Notes: generated from the letters alone by a model not told the origin. Positions 21,836-31,966 are shown, counted from the stretch's first letter. The stretch is DNA of 64,000 bases from Sneathiella sedimenti (GCF_017313765.1 NZ_JAFLNC010000001.1:1-64000); one strand, 5' to 3'. A program made the numbers and translations.

Positions 21836-22690
21836 ATGTCAACTTTTACCGCAGCTTGCATACAATTGACGAGCAAAGGCGATGTTGCAGAAAATCTCGA
21901 TGTTGCGACATCCCTGATTAAAGAGGCTGCGGGTGCTGGCGCTGACTTTATCGCTACGCCTGAGGTCACGAACCTGCTGGAACCCAACAAGGTTGAGGCA
22001 CGCGCGAAAGCCCAGTTCCAGGAAGATGATGTTACCCTCAAGGCATTCCGTTCCCTCGCGGAAGAAACCGGAAAATGGATCATGGCAGGCTCACTCGTGA
22101 TCAAGAAGCCAGATGAGGATCGGTTGGCCAATCGCTCATTCCTGATCCGCCCGGACGGAAGCATCGCAGCGCAATATGACAAGATTCATATGTTTGACGT
22201 CGAACTGGATACCGGAGAGGCTCATAAGGAAAGCCGCGCCTATGCGCCTGGAGAGACCGCGAACCTCGTTGAAACCACATGGGGAACGGTTGGGATGTCA
22301 GTATGCTATGACGTGCGCTTTGCCCATCTGTACCAGAAACTTGCTCTGGCCGGCGCAGGTGTGTTTACGGTACCAGCGGCCTTTACGGCGACCACGGGCG
22401 AGGCTCACTGGCATATCCTGCTCCGGGCACGGGCAATCGAGAATGGTGCGTTTGTCATTGCGCCCGCACAATGCGGCCAGCATTCGGAGAAAAGGCGCAC
22501 TTTTGGTCATTCCCTGATTATCGACCCCTGGGGCAAGATATTGGCGGAGGCAGGAGAGGAACCCGGATTTGTCATGGCCGAAATCAACATGGCTGATATT
22601 GCCAAACGGCGACAACAAATCCCGAACTTGCGAAATATCCGGGAGTTTACCTTACATACGCCGGAGTCTGTCGCTAACGCGGCGGAATAG
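21836..22690 (+). CDS. Carbon-nitrogen hydrolase (nitrilase superfamily, Nit1-like)
   Basis: The Glu-Lys-Cys triad is visible: ATPEVTNLL (Glu), YDKIHMFDV (Lys) and GMSVCYDVRF (Cys). Length (284) and the C-terminal IVNPEF-like region fit the Nit1 group, whose members hydrolyse deaminated glutathione or omega-amides. The substrate here is inferred from the family and from the neighbouring glutaredoxin. A strong GGAGGG ribosome site precedes the ATG. The next gene on this side is on the opposite strand with only a five-base gap. Confidence 0.88.
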   Translation: MSTFTAACIQLTSKGDVAENLDVATSLIKEAAGAGADFIATPEVTNLLEPNKVEARAKAQFQEDDVTLKAFRSLAEETGKWIMAGSLVIKKPDEDRLANRSFLIRPDGSIAAQYDKIHMFDVELDTGEAHKESRAYAPGETANLVETTWGTVGMSVCYDVRFAHLYQKLALAGAGVFTVPAAFTATTGEAHWHILLRARAIENGAFVIAPAQCGQHSEKRRTFGHSLIIDPWGKILAEAGEEPGFVMAEINMADIAKRRQQIPNLRNIREFTLHTPESVANAAE

Positions 22691-22695
22691 TCCGT

Positions 22696-23205
22696 CTAAA
22701 GGGGTTTTCGTGCGACGATAGCCTGGCGGCACGCTGGACTGGGCTCGTCGACAACGCCCTCAAAAAAATCGACAATTTCTAGACTGGCTCCGAAAAATTC
22801 GGCGAGCTCGCCCGGCGCAAGTAGAAAATCGGGATTGCGTGGACGTCCGTATTTTTCATTTCCGAGAGCAAATGTGTCATACAGCAAAATACCGCCCGGT
22901 GTCAGAGATTCCGCGATATCAGCGAATAAGGGACGCCAGAGATAATTTACGACGACGATGCCGGAGAAAGCGCCGCGGGAAAACGGCCATCGATCCTTTT
23001 CCAAATCCGCTTCTACGATGGAAAGCCCTACCTTCTCCTGATACGCCGCGATGGAGGAGATATTTATATCCACCGCGGTCACGTCATAGCCCGCATCCAG
23101 CAAATAGAGACTATGCCTGCCTGCCCCGCAGGCAAGGTCCAGAACGGGTCTACTCTGAGGTATTAAAGACGCATACTTCCGGATCCAGGGTGATATGGGC
23201 CGCAT
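22696..23205 (-). CDS. Small class I SAM-dependent methyltransferase (TehB-like)
   Basis: The 169-residue protein is a minimal methyltransferase with PVLDLACGAGRHSLYL (SAM loop), TAVDI, and VVNYLWRPLF in the region that follows motif 4. This pattern is like TehB and thiopurine-type methyltransferases. GGGAG precedes the ATG. It converges on the nitrilase gene, while DUF1178 lies divergently upstream. The substrate is unknown. Confidence 0.8.
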   Translation of the reverse strand: MRPISPWIRKYASLIPQSRPVLDLACGAGRHSLYLLDAGYDVTAVDINISSIAAYQEKVGLSIVEADLEKDRWPFSRGAFSGIVVVNYLWRPLFADIAESLTPGGILLYDTFALGNEKYGRPRNPDFLLAPGELAEFFGASLEIVDFFEGVVDEPSPACRQAIVARKPL

Positions 23206-23302
23206 GATACTCCCTTTTCAAGCCAACGAAGGCTTGTGTTTAACTGGAAAAAGATTATTTCTTATGAATAGGTGATTTACTTTAACATGACAATTTCAGC
23301 GA

Positions 23303-23743
23303 ATGATTAAGTACGATCTTAAATGTGAAAACGCCCATGTGTTCGAGGCATGGTTCAAAAACAGCGCCACCTACGATGAACAGGCTGGCGCGGGGGCAAT
23401 TGTATGCGCGGTTTGCGGATCTACAAGCGTTAACAAGGCCCCAATGGCTCCCGCAGTTCCGCGCAAAGGCTCATCCACTGCTTCAAGACGTGAAGAAATA
23501 GCGATAAAAGAGGCCGAAAAAGCCGCTATTGCCATGACGACCCTTCGCCAGCTTCGCAAGGCCGTGGAAGAAAATTGCAACTACGTCGGCCCCCGCTTCG
23601 CGGAAGAGGCCCGCAAGATGCATTATGGAGAAGTCGAACGGCACGGAATCTATGGCGAGGCAACGCCCGAAGAAAGCGAAGAATTACGGGAAGAAGGTGT
23701 TGAGGTGGCCGAGATCCCGTGGCTTCCATTAACAGATGCCTGA
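23303..23743 (+). CDS. DUF1178 family protein
   Basis: The 146-residue protein begins MIKYDLKCENAHVFEAWF and has a rubredoxin-like CxxC pair (CAVCGS) that could bind zinc. The C-terminal half is rich in charged residues and ends with GVEVAEIPWLP. This is a conserved alphaproteobacterial family often found near nitrilase and grxC genes. No function is known. A clear terminator follows. Confidence 0.88.
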   Translation: MIKYDLKCENAHVFEAWFKNSATYDEQAGAGAIVCAVCGSTSVNKAPMAPAVPRKGSSTASRREEIAIKEAEKAAIAMTTLRQLRKAVEENCNYVGPRFAEEARKMHYGEVERHGIYGEATPEESEELREEGVEVAEIPWLPLTDA

Positions 23744-23765
23744 ACCCGCTAACTGGTTCAAATGA

Positions 23766-23796
23766 AAAGGCCCGGAAATTCCGGGCCTTTTTTATT
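23766..23796. terminator. Bidirectional terminator between DUF1178 and parvulin
   Basis: A perfect hairpin (AAAGGCCCGG / CCGGGCCTTT, loop AAATT) is followed by T's on the plus strand and by TTTT on the minus strand. It lies between two convergent genes. Confidence 0.88.
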
Positions 23797-23820
23797 GCGT
23801 TTGAGAGGTTCGGAGGCAGT

Positions 23821-24789
23821 CTAGTCAGTCTTCTTTTCTTCCGATTTATCGTCTTCCTTCTCGCCGTCTTCTTTCGCGGCTTCCTCTGCTTTTTCGTCCT
23901 TGGCCGGTGTCATCAGGATTATGGAGGCGTCCGCCTTCAATTCCTCAAGCAGCGTGTCGATAACCGAGCTGCTCACCTTCCCGCGCAGTTCCGCCTCTTT
24001 CTCCTCAAAAGTAGGAGCTTCGGTGTTCCGCTTGTCTTCGGATTTGATGACGTGATACCCGAACTGTGTTTTTACCGGTGTCTTGCTGTATTCACCTGTG
24101 TTCAGGGCAAAAGCCGCATCGGCGAATTCAGGCACCATGCTTTGCTTGGTGAAATATCCCAGGTCGCCGCCATTGGGGCCCGACGGGCCAGTCGAGTATT
24201 CTTTCGCCAGCTCCTCAAAATTGCCTCCGTCATCAAGCAGTTTTATGACATCCTTGGCTTCTTGTTCGGTCTTGAGCAGGATATGGCGGGCATGAAGCTG
24301 TTCTTCAGGCGTAAAATCGGCAACAGCCTTATTGTACTCTTCTTTTAGAAGCTCGTCTGTCACAAGTTCATCGATCTTGCGGGTAATATAGAATTCCTGC
24401 ATCATCTGGGTGCGAATTGTGTCCATGCGATCCTGGAATTCTTTTTGCTCTCCCATATTTTCGGCTTCAGCCGCCTGGGAAATCACTTCCATGCTGATGA
24501 GCTGCTGTAACAGCTGGTCCTTGATGAATTCAATCGGTGCCTGGCGATATTGTGCCGGCAGTGACGCATAGAGCGCCTGAACGTCAGACGACGTAATATT
24601 CTTACCATTTACAGTCGCCAGAACCTCACCTTCGGCTTCCGCGGTCTTTTCGTCGGTTTTCGTCTCTGTAGTCTCCGAGGCAATCATTTCCGCACCCGGC
24701 AACGAACTCCCCTGTGTACCCACATAGTAGCCAATGGCCAGACAGAGCACGGCAACGATCGCCAGTGAAAAATAATGTAATGATTTCAT
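23821..24789 (-). CDS. Periplasmic peptidyl-prolyl cis-trans isomerase, parvulin type
   Basis: The protein has an N-terminal signal anchor (about residues 4–24), a SurA-like helical region (about 55–165) and a PpiC rotamase domain (about 168–260) with HARHILLKTEQEAKD and GGDLGYFTKQSMVPEFADAAF. The tail is Lys/Glu-rich. It probably folds outer-membrane or secreted proteins. It is divergent from secA across a 323-bp region, a sensible pairing because both act in protein export. Confidence 0.88.
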   Translation of the reverse strand: MKSLHYFSLAIVAVLCLAIGYYVGTQGSSLPGAEMIASETTETKTDEKTAEAEGEVLATVNGKNITSSDVQALYASLPAQYRQAPIEFIKDQLLQQLISMEVISQAAEAENMGEQKEFQDRMDTIRTQMMQEFYITRKIDELVTDELLKEEYNKAVADFTPEEQLHARHILLKTEQEAKDVIKLLDDGGNFEELAKEYSTGPSGPNGGDLGYFTKQSMVPEFADAAFALNTGEYSKTPVKTQFGYHVIKSEDKRNTEAPTFEEKEAELRGKVSSSVIDTLLEELKADASIILMTPAKDEKAEEAAKEDGEKEDDKSEEKKTD

Positions 24790-25112
24790 AATACTAAAAT
24801 CCCAATCTATATTTGCGTCCTCGAAGAAGCCGATGCGGCTCTCCTGCGCGCCAAGAGTTCAAGCGAATATAGTAATATTTCTTATCAGGACAACCTTTCA
24901 TACGTTACGATGATTTATTTCCATATTTTTGCCATCAAATATGCCGCTTTTTGCCTCTACCGCGCCGGATAGATTGACATGACTGCGCTGGCCCCTTATC
25001 TGTCAGCATATTCATATAGATGGTTTTTTCTTATAAGAAGAGACTAAATATACAATGTGCCTGCGCGAAATCGCGTATCCAGAAAAAAACCACGACTGGA
25101 GTTTAGTCAGAT
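24790..25112. other. Divergent intergenic region between parvulin gene and secA
   Basis: This 323-bp stretch has no gene. It holds a candidate secA promoter (24974–25002) and a 12-bp palindrome TTCTTATAAGAA at 25028–25039 in the predicted secA leader. The parvulin promoter must also lie here, but I could not pick it out. Confidence 0.6.
24974..25002 (+). promoter_or_regulatory. Candidate sigma-70 promoter of secA
   Basis: A perfect TTGACA -35 box (24974–24979) is followed at 17 bases by TATCTG (24997–25002). The predicted transcript leader is about 100 bases. Confidence 0.45.
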
Positions 25113-27794
25113 ATGTTCGGTTCTATTGCCAAGAAGTTGTTCGGATCACCGAATGACAGGGCTCTTAAAGTCGTTCGAACCAAAGTTGACGAGATCAATG
25201 CGTTTGAAGACAAGATCAAACCATTGAGTGACGCCGAACTGATGGCAAAAACACAGGAATTTCGGGACCGCCTTGAAGCGGGAGCGAAACTCGACGAGCT
25301 CCTACCTGAAGCCTTCGCCTGTGTTCGGGAGGCCGCCTGGCGTGCCCTTGGCGAACGACATTACGATGTCCAGCTGCTTGGCGGTATCGTCCTGCATCAG
25401 GGCAAGATTACGGAAATGAAAACCGGTGAAGGCAAGACCCTTGTCTCTACCCTCCCCGCCTATCTTAATGCCTTAACCGGCAAAGGCGTCCATGTGGTGA
25501 CGGTGAATGATTATCTGGCTCGGCGCGACTCGCAATGGATGGGGCAAGTCTTTGCCAAGCTTGGTCTCTCCGTCGGTTGCATCGTTCATGGCATCGATGA
25601 CCAGGAACGTCGTGCCGCCTATGCGGCTGATATCACGTACGGCACGAATAACGAATTCGGATTCGATTATCTTCGCGATAATATGAAATTTGAAAAATCC
25701 GCGATGGTTCAGCGCGGATTTAATTTTGCCATCGTTGACGAGGTGGACAGCATCCTGATCGACGAAGCCCGGACGCCGCTGATTATTTCAGGGCCCGCGG
25801 AAGATTCCTCCGATCTCTACATGGCCATCGACGCCTTGATCCCGGCCCTTAAAGAGGATGACTATGAGGTCGACGAAAAGACCAAGACAGTTGGTTTTTC
25901 CGAAGACGGGACGGAAAATATTGAGAAAGTACTGGAATCTGCCGGGCTTCTCAAAGGCAGCAATCTGTATGATGTCGAAAACGTCACCATTGTCCATCAT
26001 TTGAACCAGGCGCTTCGCGCGCATAAGCTGTTCGAAAAGGACAAGGACTATATCGTCAAGAATGACAAGGTCATCATCATTGACGAGTTCACGGGACGCA
26101 TGATGGAGGGCCGGCGGTTTTCGGAAGGGCTTCATCAGGCACTGGAGGCGAGAGAGAAAGTCACTATTCAGCCGGAAAACCAGACCCTCGCCTCGATTAC
26201 CTTCCAGAACTACTTCCGTCTATATAACAAGCTTGCCGGGATGACCGGCACCGCGGCAACAGAGGCGGACGAATTTCATGAAATCTACGGTCTGGAAGTT
26301 CTTGAAATTCCGACCAACGTTCCGGTTGCCCGTATTGATGCCGATGACGAGGTATACCGGACCGTAGAAGAAAAATTCGATGCCATCGTCGTGACTATAG
26401 AAGACTGCCTTAGAAGAGGGCAGCCGGTCCTTGTTGGTACCGTCTCGATCGAGAAATCAGAGATGCTCTCTGAGCTCCTGAAGAAGAAGAAAGTCCCGCA
26501 TAAAGTCCTGAACGCCCGCTATCATGAGCAAGAAGCCGAGATCATAAGTCAGGCTGGACGTCTTAATGCGGTAACAATCGCGACAAACATGGCCGGCCGG
26601 GGTACCGACATCAAGCTTGGCGGCAATGAAGAGATGATGATCGCGGCCAGGACCGCTGATCTTACAGATGAGGCGGAAATTGCCAAAATCACCGCAGAAG
26701 TGAAGGCTGAAATCGCGGAGCAGCGCAAGCAGGTTCTCGACGCGGGCGGACTTTTCGTGATCGGCACAGAACGGCATGAGTCCCGGCGTATTGATAACCA
26801 GCTTCGGGGTCGCGCCGGCCGCCAGGGGGATCCGGGAACGTCGCGTTTCTTCCTGTCGCTGCAGGACGACCTGATGCGTATTTTTGGTTCGGAACGCATG
26901 GACGGCATGCTCCGCAAGCTCGGTCTAGAAGAGGGTGAGGCAATCATTCACCCCTGGATTAACAAGGCGCTTGAGAAAGCGCAGCAAAAGGTCGAGGCCC
27001 GTAACTACGAGATTCGCAAGAACCTGCTGAAATTCGATGACGTCATGAATGACCAGAGAAAAGTCATTTATGAGCAACGCATTGAATTGATGGATACACA
27101 GGATGTCTCCGAAACAATTTCCACCATGCGGGACGAGGTGATCGATGACCTTGTTGATACGCATATCCCACCGAAAGCCTATCCGGAGCAATGGGATGTA
27201 GAGGGCCTGAAACTGGCGGTCGCGCGAACACTTGCACTCGAACTGCCCATAGCCGAATGGGCGGCGGAAGAAGGCATTGCCGACGAGGAAATCCGGGAAC
27301 GCCTGAAGGATGCGGCTAAGCGCAGGATGGCAGAGAAGGCCGTCCGCTACGGATCCGAAATTATGCGCATGGTTGAGAAAAGCATCTTGCTGCAGATTCT
27401 CGACCAGGCGTGGAAAGATCATCTCCTGCAACTGGATCAGCTACGTCAAGGCGTGTCGCTTCGGGCCTATGCTCAGAAAGACCCGCTCAATGAATATAAG
27501 AGCGAAGCCTTCAATATGTTCGAGTTGATGCTGAACCAGCTCCGCGAGACAGTGACAACCTATCTTTCGCATGTCCAGCTCCAGAACCCGGCGGAGCAGT
27601 TGCAGCGGCAGGAGCCGGATGAAAGCGAAATCACCGCGACCCACATCGACCCGGTCACAGGTGAAAACGAGTTTGAAACGGCGGAGCTGAATACGGACGG
27701 CACCAATGCTGAAAACTGGGGTAAAGTAAGGCGTAACGCGCCCTGCCCTTGCGGCTCGGGGAAAAAATTCAAGCAATGTCACGGACGGGTTTGA
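25113..27794 (+). CDS. secA: Preprotein translocase ATPase SecA
   Basis: SecA drives export of unfolded preproteins through SecYEG. All main parts are visible: Walker [10 protein letters not shown] near residue 105, the [14 protein letters not shown] motif, the preprotein-binding domain, the second helicase lobe with [13 protein letters not shown], the helical scaffold, and a C-terminal zinc-binding SEC-C motif [13 protein letters not shown]. The 893-residue length is normal. The parvulin gene lies divergently upstream. Confidence 0.98.
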   Translation: MFGSIAKKLFGSPNDRALKVVRTKVDEINAFEDKIKPLSDAELMAKTQEFRDRLEAGAKLDELLPEAFACVREAAWRALGERHYDVQLLGGIVLHQGKITEMKTGEGKTLVSTLPAYLNALTGKGVHVVTVNDYLARRDSQWMGQVFAKLGLSVGCIVHGIDDQERRAAYAADITYGTNNEFGFDYLRDNMKFEKSAMVQRGFNFAIVDEVDSILIDEARTPLIISGPAEDSSDLYMAIDALIPALKEDDYEVDEKTKTVGFSEDGTENIEKVLESAGLLKGSNLYDVENVTIVHHLNQALRAHKLFEKDKDYIVKNDKVIIIDEFTGRMMEGRRFSEGLHQALEAREKVTIQPENQTLASITFQNYFRLYNKLAGMTGTAATEADEFHEIYGLEVLEIPTNVPVARIDADDEVYRTVEEKFDAIVVTIEDCLRRGQPVLVGTVSIEKSEMLSELLKKKKVPHKVLNARYHEQEAEIISQAGRLNAVTIATNMAGRGTDIKLGGNEEMMIAARTADLTDEAEIAKITAEVKAEIAEQRKQVLDAGGLFVIGTERHESRRIDNQLRGRAGRQGDPGTSRFFLSLQDDLMRIFGSERMDGMLRKLGLEEGEAIIHPWINKALEKAQQKVEARNYEIRKNLLKFDDVMNDQRKVIYEQRIELMDTQDVSETISTMRDEVIDDLVDTHIPPKAYPEQWDVEGLKLAVARTLALELPIAEWAAEEGIADEEIRERLKDAAKRRMAEKAVRYGSEIMRMVEKSILLQILDQAWKDHLLQLDQLRQGVSLRAYAQKDPLNEYKSEAFNMFELMLNQLRETVTTYLSHVQLQNPAEQLQRQEPDESEITATHIDPVTGENEFETAELNTDGTNAENWGKVRRNAPCPCGSGKKFKQCHGRV

Positions 27795-27828
27795 AGGAGC
27801 GGTTGGAAATTTCGTTTCAAGGTTGGCC

Positions 27829-28287
27829 ATGATTTCGTTTTTAAGAACTCTTTTGTCCGAAAACACAGCGACGACGCCTGCGACCCAGGACGAGGCTCAC
27901 ATCGCGACAGCCGCCCTCTTGATCGAAGCCGCCCTGTCGGATGACGATTATCAGGATGTAGAACGCGATGCGATAGCCGATGTCTTGGTTCGGCATTACA
28001 AGATTTCGGACGCGGATGCCCGGGATTTGGTCCGGGAAGCGGAAAAAGCTCAGGCCGCGTCGGAACAGCTCTTTTATTTTACCCGTACCGTTAAGGAAAG
28101 CTTTCCTATTGAGACGCGGGTGCAGTTGATCGAGATGCTTTGGGAAATTGCCTATGCGGATGGGGTCTTGAGCAAGTTCGAGGCCAATCTCGTCCGGCGT
28201 ATCGCGGGCCTCATTTACGTCAGCGATCGCGACCGCGGGAACGCGCGGAAAAGGGTGATGGCCCGTCTGGGGATCAATGAAGATTGA
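27829..28287 (+). CDS. TerB-family protein
   Basis: This small helical protein (152 residues) has the TerB domain pattern: HIATAALLIEAALSDDDYQDVERDAIADVL and later EMLWEIAYADGVLSKFEANLVRRIAGLI, with acidic residues typical of the metal-binding fold. TerB proteins are linked to tellurite resistance and stress, though many are housekeeping genes of unknown role. The ATG at 27829 follows AAGG at good spacing; a TTG two codons upstream is less likely. It is downstream of secA by 34 bases. Confidence 0.82.
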   Translation: MISFLRTLLSENTATTPATQDEAHIATAALLIEAALSDDDYQDVERDAIADVLVRHYKISDADARDLVREAEKAQAASEQLFYFTRTVKESFPIETRVQLIEMLWEIAYADGVLSKFEANLVRRIAGLIYVSDRDRGNARKRVMARLGINED

Positions 28288-28295
28288 TTTTTCGA

Positions 28296-28323
28296 CGCCC
28301 CATTGATTTTGGGGTTGTTTTTC
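28296..28323 (+). terminator. Weak candidate terminator after terB-like gene
   Basis: A short hairpin (CCCCA / TGGGG, loop of seven) is followed by TTGTTTTT. The stem is only five base pairs. Confidence 0.4.
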
Positions 28324-28404
28324 GCTGTTATTAGCGATAATCCGTAAAGGGACATTATTCGTGTCGTATTTATGTTGCTTTGATGAACTGGCTGGAGAAC
28401 TTAA

Positions 28405-28743
28405 ATGACCTACGTTGTTACCGAAAATTGCATCCGCTGCAAATTCATGGACTGCGTCGAGGTCTGTCCGGTGGACTGCTTTTATGAAGGCGAAAACATG
28501 CTGGTGATACATCCTGACGAATGTATCGACTGCGGTGTTTGCGAACCTGAATGTCCGGCCGAAGCCATCCTTCCCGACACGGAAGAAGCCGCTGAAAAAT
28601 TCCTGGAACTCAATCGCGAATATTCTGAAGTTTGGCCGAATATTACGCAAAAAGGGGAACCGCCCGCCGACTCGGAAGAATGGGACGGAAAGCCCAATAA
28701 GTACCCCGAAGAATTCAGCGCGAAACCAGGCGGCGAAGGCTAA
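28405..28743 (+). CDS. fdxA: Seven-iron ferredoxin FdxA
   Basis: The 112-residue protein is a [3Fe-4S][4Fe-4S] ferredoxin. The first cluster motif is [18 protein letters not shown] and the second [12 protein letters not shown]. The extended C-terminal tail (about 55 residues, ending KPGGEG) is typical of the alphaproteobacterial FdxA group. It carries electrons in the cytoplasm. GGAG precedes the ATG. carD lies downstream after a terminator, a common alphaproteobacterial order. Confidence 0.94.
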   Translation: MTYVVTENCIRCKFMDCVEVCPVDCFYEGENMLVIHPDECIDCGVCEPECPAEAILPDTEEAAEKFLELNREYSEVWPNITQKGEPPADSEEWDGKPNKYPEEFSAKPGGEG

Positions 28744-28747
28744 CCAG

Positions 28748-28771
28748 GCCGACAGCCACCGTCGGCTTTTA
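28748..28771 (+). terminator. Terminator after fdxA
   Basis: Hairpin GCCGAC / GTCGGC with a seven-base loop is followed by TTTTAT, seven bases after the fdxA stop region. Confidence 0.65.
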
Positions 28772-29017
28772 TAAAGCCGTTACATTTTATACAACAATAT
28801 TAGCTTTACGCGCAGAATTGTGCTATAGTGCCTATCATGCATTAGGTTGGTTATAGCAGTGGTGATGTGTGGATAGTTATTATGGCTATTCGCGCAAAGT
28901 ATAGCATGGCCTATTTTTGACGATTAATGTGAGGATTTGCAGCGCTCTAAACGCAGCTGTTTTTTTTTGCATTAACGCAAGAAGCGTGAATTCCCGCGGT
29001 TGATGAGAAGGACTTAA

Positions 29018-29515
29018 ATGACAAAAGAAATGGATTTTGCACCGCTCGATCATGTGGTTTATCCGACCCACGGCGTTGGACAGGTTATCAGTATCGAAGA
29101 GCAGGAAATTTCTGGAATGGCGTTGACGCTTTATGTCGTTGACTTTGCCCATGAAAAAATGACGCTCCGGGTTCCGGTCAAGCAGGCCAAGAACGTCGGA
29201 ATGCGCCCCTTGTCGACGCCAAAAAAGATGAAGAGTGCCCTGGACACGCTTAAAGGTCGCGCCCGGATCAAACGCACGATGTGGAGCCGCCGGGCTCAGG
29301 AATATGAAGCGAAAATCAATTCCGGTGACCCGGTTCAGATTGCTGAGGTTGTCCGGGATCTGCATCGCAATGACGATCAGCCTGATCAATCATATAGCGA
29401 ACGCCAGATTTATGAAGCAGCGCTTGTAAGGCTCTCTCGCGAGCTCGCTGTTGTTGAACAGATCGAGGCGGATGCCGCCACAGAGAAAGTTCAGAAGGTT
29501 CTAAAAGCCGCCTGA
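29018..29515 (+). CDS. carD: CarD-family transcriptional regulator
   Basis: CarD/CdnL proteins bind the RNA polymerase beta subunit and stabilise open promoter complexes, especially at rRNA promoters. The N-terminal Tudor-like RNA polymerase-interacting domain is seen in DHVVYPTHGVGQVISIEEQE…LRVPV, and the C-terminal helical domain continues to residue 165. AGAAGGA precedes the ATG. The 246 bp between it and the fdxA terminator should contain its promoter, but I see no strong match. Confidence 0.93.
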   Translation: MTKEMDFAPLDHVVYPTHGVGQVISIEEQEISGMALTLYVVDFAHEKMTLRVPVKQAKNVGMRPLSTPKKMKSALDTLKGRARIKRTMWSRRAQEYEAKINSGDPVQIAEVVRDLHRNDDQPDQSYSERQIYEAALVRLSRELAVVEQIEADAATEKVQKVLKAA

Positions 29516-29540
29516 CTTTCGGTGGCAAGAGATCCAAACT

Positions 29541-29570
29541 GAGCCCGGATGAATATCCGGGCTTTTTTTG
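29541..29570 (+). terminator. Terminator after carD
   Basis: A perfect nine-base-pair hairpin (AGCCCGGAT / ATCCGGGCT, loop GAAT) is followed by a run of seven T's. Confidence 0.92.
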
Positions 29571-29638
29571 TATAAAATTTTCGCTAATTTCTTTGTTGGA
29601 CTTGCCAATCCTCACCATAGGTTTCATTGTAAACAACT

Positions 29639-30454
29639 ATGAAGTCCAGAAAATATAAAGAAAAATTCGGATGCCTGACCGCTTCTAAAAGAGTATGGGC
29701 AATAGCCTCTATTCACGGAGAAGCTGACGCCCTCATGGCCATGCATGAAGAAATCTCCCGGCGCTGGAGGCATGGCGACCGGATAGTCTACCTGGGAAAC
29801 TATCTGGGTCGGGGCGCGAAAATCAGAGAAGTATTCGACGAGTTATTATCCTTTCGCATAAATCGGTTGTGCCTTCCCGGCATGATCCCGGACGACATCG
29901 TTTATCTTCGGGGGGCACAGGAAGAAATCTGGCGCAGTCTTCTGCAACTTCAACTTGCCCCGCAACCGACGGAAGTCCTCGACTGGATGGTCGCAAATGA
30001 CCTTGGCTATTCCCTAGCAGCATATGGAGAAAGCCCGGACGAAGTCCGCAAGTATATTCGTGAAGGCATCCTCGCAACGACAAAATGGACGAATCGCCTG
30101 CGGGAGAAAATTCGCTCCTTTCCCGGCCACAACGAAATTTTTATCGCGCTGCGCCGGGCTGCCTACACCGAAAGTGGCGAATTGCTTTTTGTCCATGCAG
30201 GATTGGACCCGACCCTCCCCGTTGTCGAACAAACCGACAGCTTCTGGTGGGGCAATCGCCGGTTTAATGAGATTGACGCCCCCTATTTTGGTTTCAAGCG
30301 CGTTGTCAGGGGATATGAGAAACACCATGGCGGCGTAACGATCAAGCCGTACACGGTTACGCTGGATGGCGGATGCGGTTTCGGCGGCACGCTGGAGGCC
30401 GCCTGCTTAACCCTGGACGGAAAAATTGCGGATCAGGTCAGCATTCCTGCTTGA
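29639..30454 (+). CDS. PPP-type metallophosphatase-fold protein, probable pseudoenzyme
   Basis: The 271-residue protein clearly has the serine/threonine (PPP) phosphatase layout, but most metal and catalytic residues are changed. GDxHG reads as ASIHG (Asp to Ser24, His26 kept). GDxxDRG reads as GNYLGRG (both Asp lost, Arg58 kept). RGNHE reads as RGAQE (Asn to Ala93, His to Gln94). The later HAG His186 is kept and GHT reads as GYE. The C-terminal LDGGCGFGGTL is normal. It is therefore probably non-catalytic or uses different chemistry, perhaps as a ligand-binding protein; that is inference. It is a lone gene between the carD terminator and a convergent M48 protease gene. No clear ribosome site precedes the ATG. 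Confidence 0.85.
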   Translation: MKSRKYKEKFGCLTASKRVWAIASIHGEADALMAMHEEISRRWRHGDRIVYLGNYLGRGAKIREVFDELLSFRINRLCLPGMIPDDIVYLRGAQEEIWRSLLQLQLAPQPTEVLDWMVANDLGYSLAAYGESPDEVRKYIREGILATTKWTNRLREKIRSFPGHNEIFIALRRAAYTESGELLFVHAGLDPTLPVVEQTDSFWWGNRRFNEIDAPYFGFKRVVRGYEKHHGGVTIKPYTVTLDGGCGFGGTLEAACLTLDGKIADQVSIPA

Positions 30455-30465
30455 TCGCGGCCACA

Positions 30466-31959
30466 TTAGTTCCCTTCACGAATATTTTTATAAGGCTGGC
30501 CTGCGGGGGGAACCCCATTTTCAAACGTCGGGTTCAGAAGCAGGAAGAGCGCCATTTTATCTTTTGTAACATCCGCCATACTGGCAACAATTGCGTTCAG
30601 ATCTTTATTTCCCGAAACTGTTTCTATCTTCATCAGAGTTGGCTTGATCGCCGTAGCCTCTGTGGCATCGAGTGGTCGAAAACTCTTGTAACTTTCTGTA
30701 AACCGGGTCTGCAGCGTATTATCAGGATTTTGCGTTTGATAAATAAACCGGGCAACGCGGCCGGCACCAAAGTCAATTACTGCGGCCGTCAGGTAAATCT
30801 TTTGCCCGCCCCGGTCGAGAACAACCCGCGTGACGGCGGCGGGGGCCCCTCCCACTTCCGTCGTCGAGATGGACGGAACCTGTAATTTGGCCAGCCATAC
30901 ATTTTGCAGATAGTCCGCCATTGACTGACCCGGACTATTTAGCTTTCCAAGATCGAAGACCATCTGGCTTCCCTTGCCGTCAACTGCAAAAACGGCCCGC
31001 GAGGAGTTGATAAGCTGGAATCCTTCAGGCGCGAAAAACTTGAACCGCAACTCGGGATGCAGGAATTCTCGCCCGCGGATAATTCCTTCTTTCGGGTCGT
31101 CTCCATAGAGCATGCCGTCTATTACGCCGAGATAGCGACTGCGACCATACTCTCTGTCAAGGTCGTCCGCATTTTCAGCAGCGCTCGCCGAAGCGCGCCC
31201 TATGCGATCTTCCGTTTGAGGGTGAGACGCGAAGAAGTCGAAATTGCCGCCGGACGAGTTCCCTGTCAGGCCAGCCATATATTCTGTTTGTGCGTCCATC
31301 CTTTTGAGAAAATCGGCCATGGCCTCACGTGGATAGCCGGCAAGGCCCAGGTATTTAACGCCGAGTTGGTCCGCTTCATATTCCTGATCGCGTGAATATC
31401 CCGCGACATAGAGCCCGCCAAGCTGTTGCCCCAACTGTTGTACAGCAGAACTTCCCGTAAGAACGCCCGCCAATACGCCGATCAGGCCGATACCGGTGGC
31501 ACGGGATTGACGCGCGGCACCATGGCGGGCCGTGACATGCCCGATCTCATGGGCGAGGACACCGGCCACCTCCGCCTCGTTATTGGCGAGGGCAAGCAAG
31601 CCACGCGTGATATAGACATAACCTCCCGGCAACGCAAAGGCGTTGACCACCGGCGAATTGAGGACCGTAAACCGCCAAGGCAGGTCACGCATTTCGGAGA
31701 CGAAAGCAAGGCGCAGGCCGATATCAAGAATGTAGTCATTCAAGCCTTCCTTCACATACTCGCCGCCATATTGGGCAACGACCCGGGAATGCTGCTCGGC
31801 TCCGATCTTCCTGTCATCGCCTGGCTCGAAAATTGAAAAGAGATTATCGATCAGATCAGCCTTGGCTGGCGTACTGGCTGGCACGGCAATCATCACCATC
31901 AACGGAATAAGAACAAGTCTCATGCGCTGCCATTTTCTGCCTGCGAACTCAATATTCAT
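30466..31959 (-). CDS. M48-family zinc metalloprotease (BepA-like)
   Basis: The protein has an N-terminal signal sequence (about residues 12–34), the HEIGHVTARH zinc site near 140 with a downstream Glu-containing helix (YEADQLG), and a long C-terminal region. This layout matches periplasmic BepA/YfgC-type quality-control proteases, which act on outer-membrane assembly. The ATG at 31959 follows AGGA at good spacing and gives 497 residues; the frame is open further upstream into the neighbouring gene. The upstream nuclease-fold gene ends seven bases before it, so the two form an operon. Confidence 0.87.
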   Translation of the reverse strand: MNIEFAGRKWQRMRLVLIPLMVMIAVPASTPAKADLIDNLFSIFEPGDDRKIGAEQHSRVVAQYGGEYVKEGLNDYILDIGLRLAFVSEMRDLPWRFTVLNSPVVNAFALPGGYVYITRGLLALANNEAEVAGVLAHEIGHVTARHGAARQSRATGIGLIGVLAGVLTGSSAVQQLGQQLGGLYVAGYSRDQEYEADQLGVKYLGLAGYPREAMADFLKRMDAQTEYMAGLTGNSSGGNFDFFASHPQTEDRIGRASASAAENADDLDREYGRSRYLGVIDGMLYGDDPKEGIIRGREFLHPELRFKFFAPEGFQLINSSRAVFAVDGKGSQMVFDLGKLNSPGQSMADYLQNVWLAKLQVPSISTTEVGGAPAAVTRVVLDRGGQKIYLTAAVIDFGAGRVARFIYQTQNPDNTLQTRFTESYKSFRPLDATEATAIKPTLMKIETVSGNKDLNAIVASMADVTKDKMALFLLLNPTFENGVPPAGQPYKNIREGN

Positions 31960-31966
31960 GTAATTC

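Noticed and set aside
25028-25039. TTCTTATAAGAA palindrome before secA as an operator
   Set aside because: Only 12 bp, AT-rich and not repeated; a chance palindrome in an AT-rich leader is plausible.
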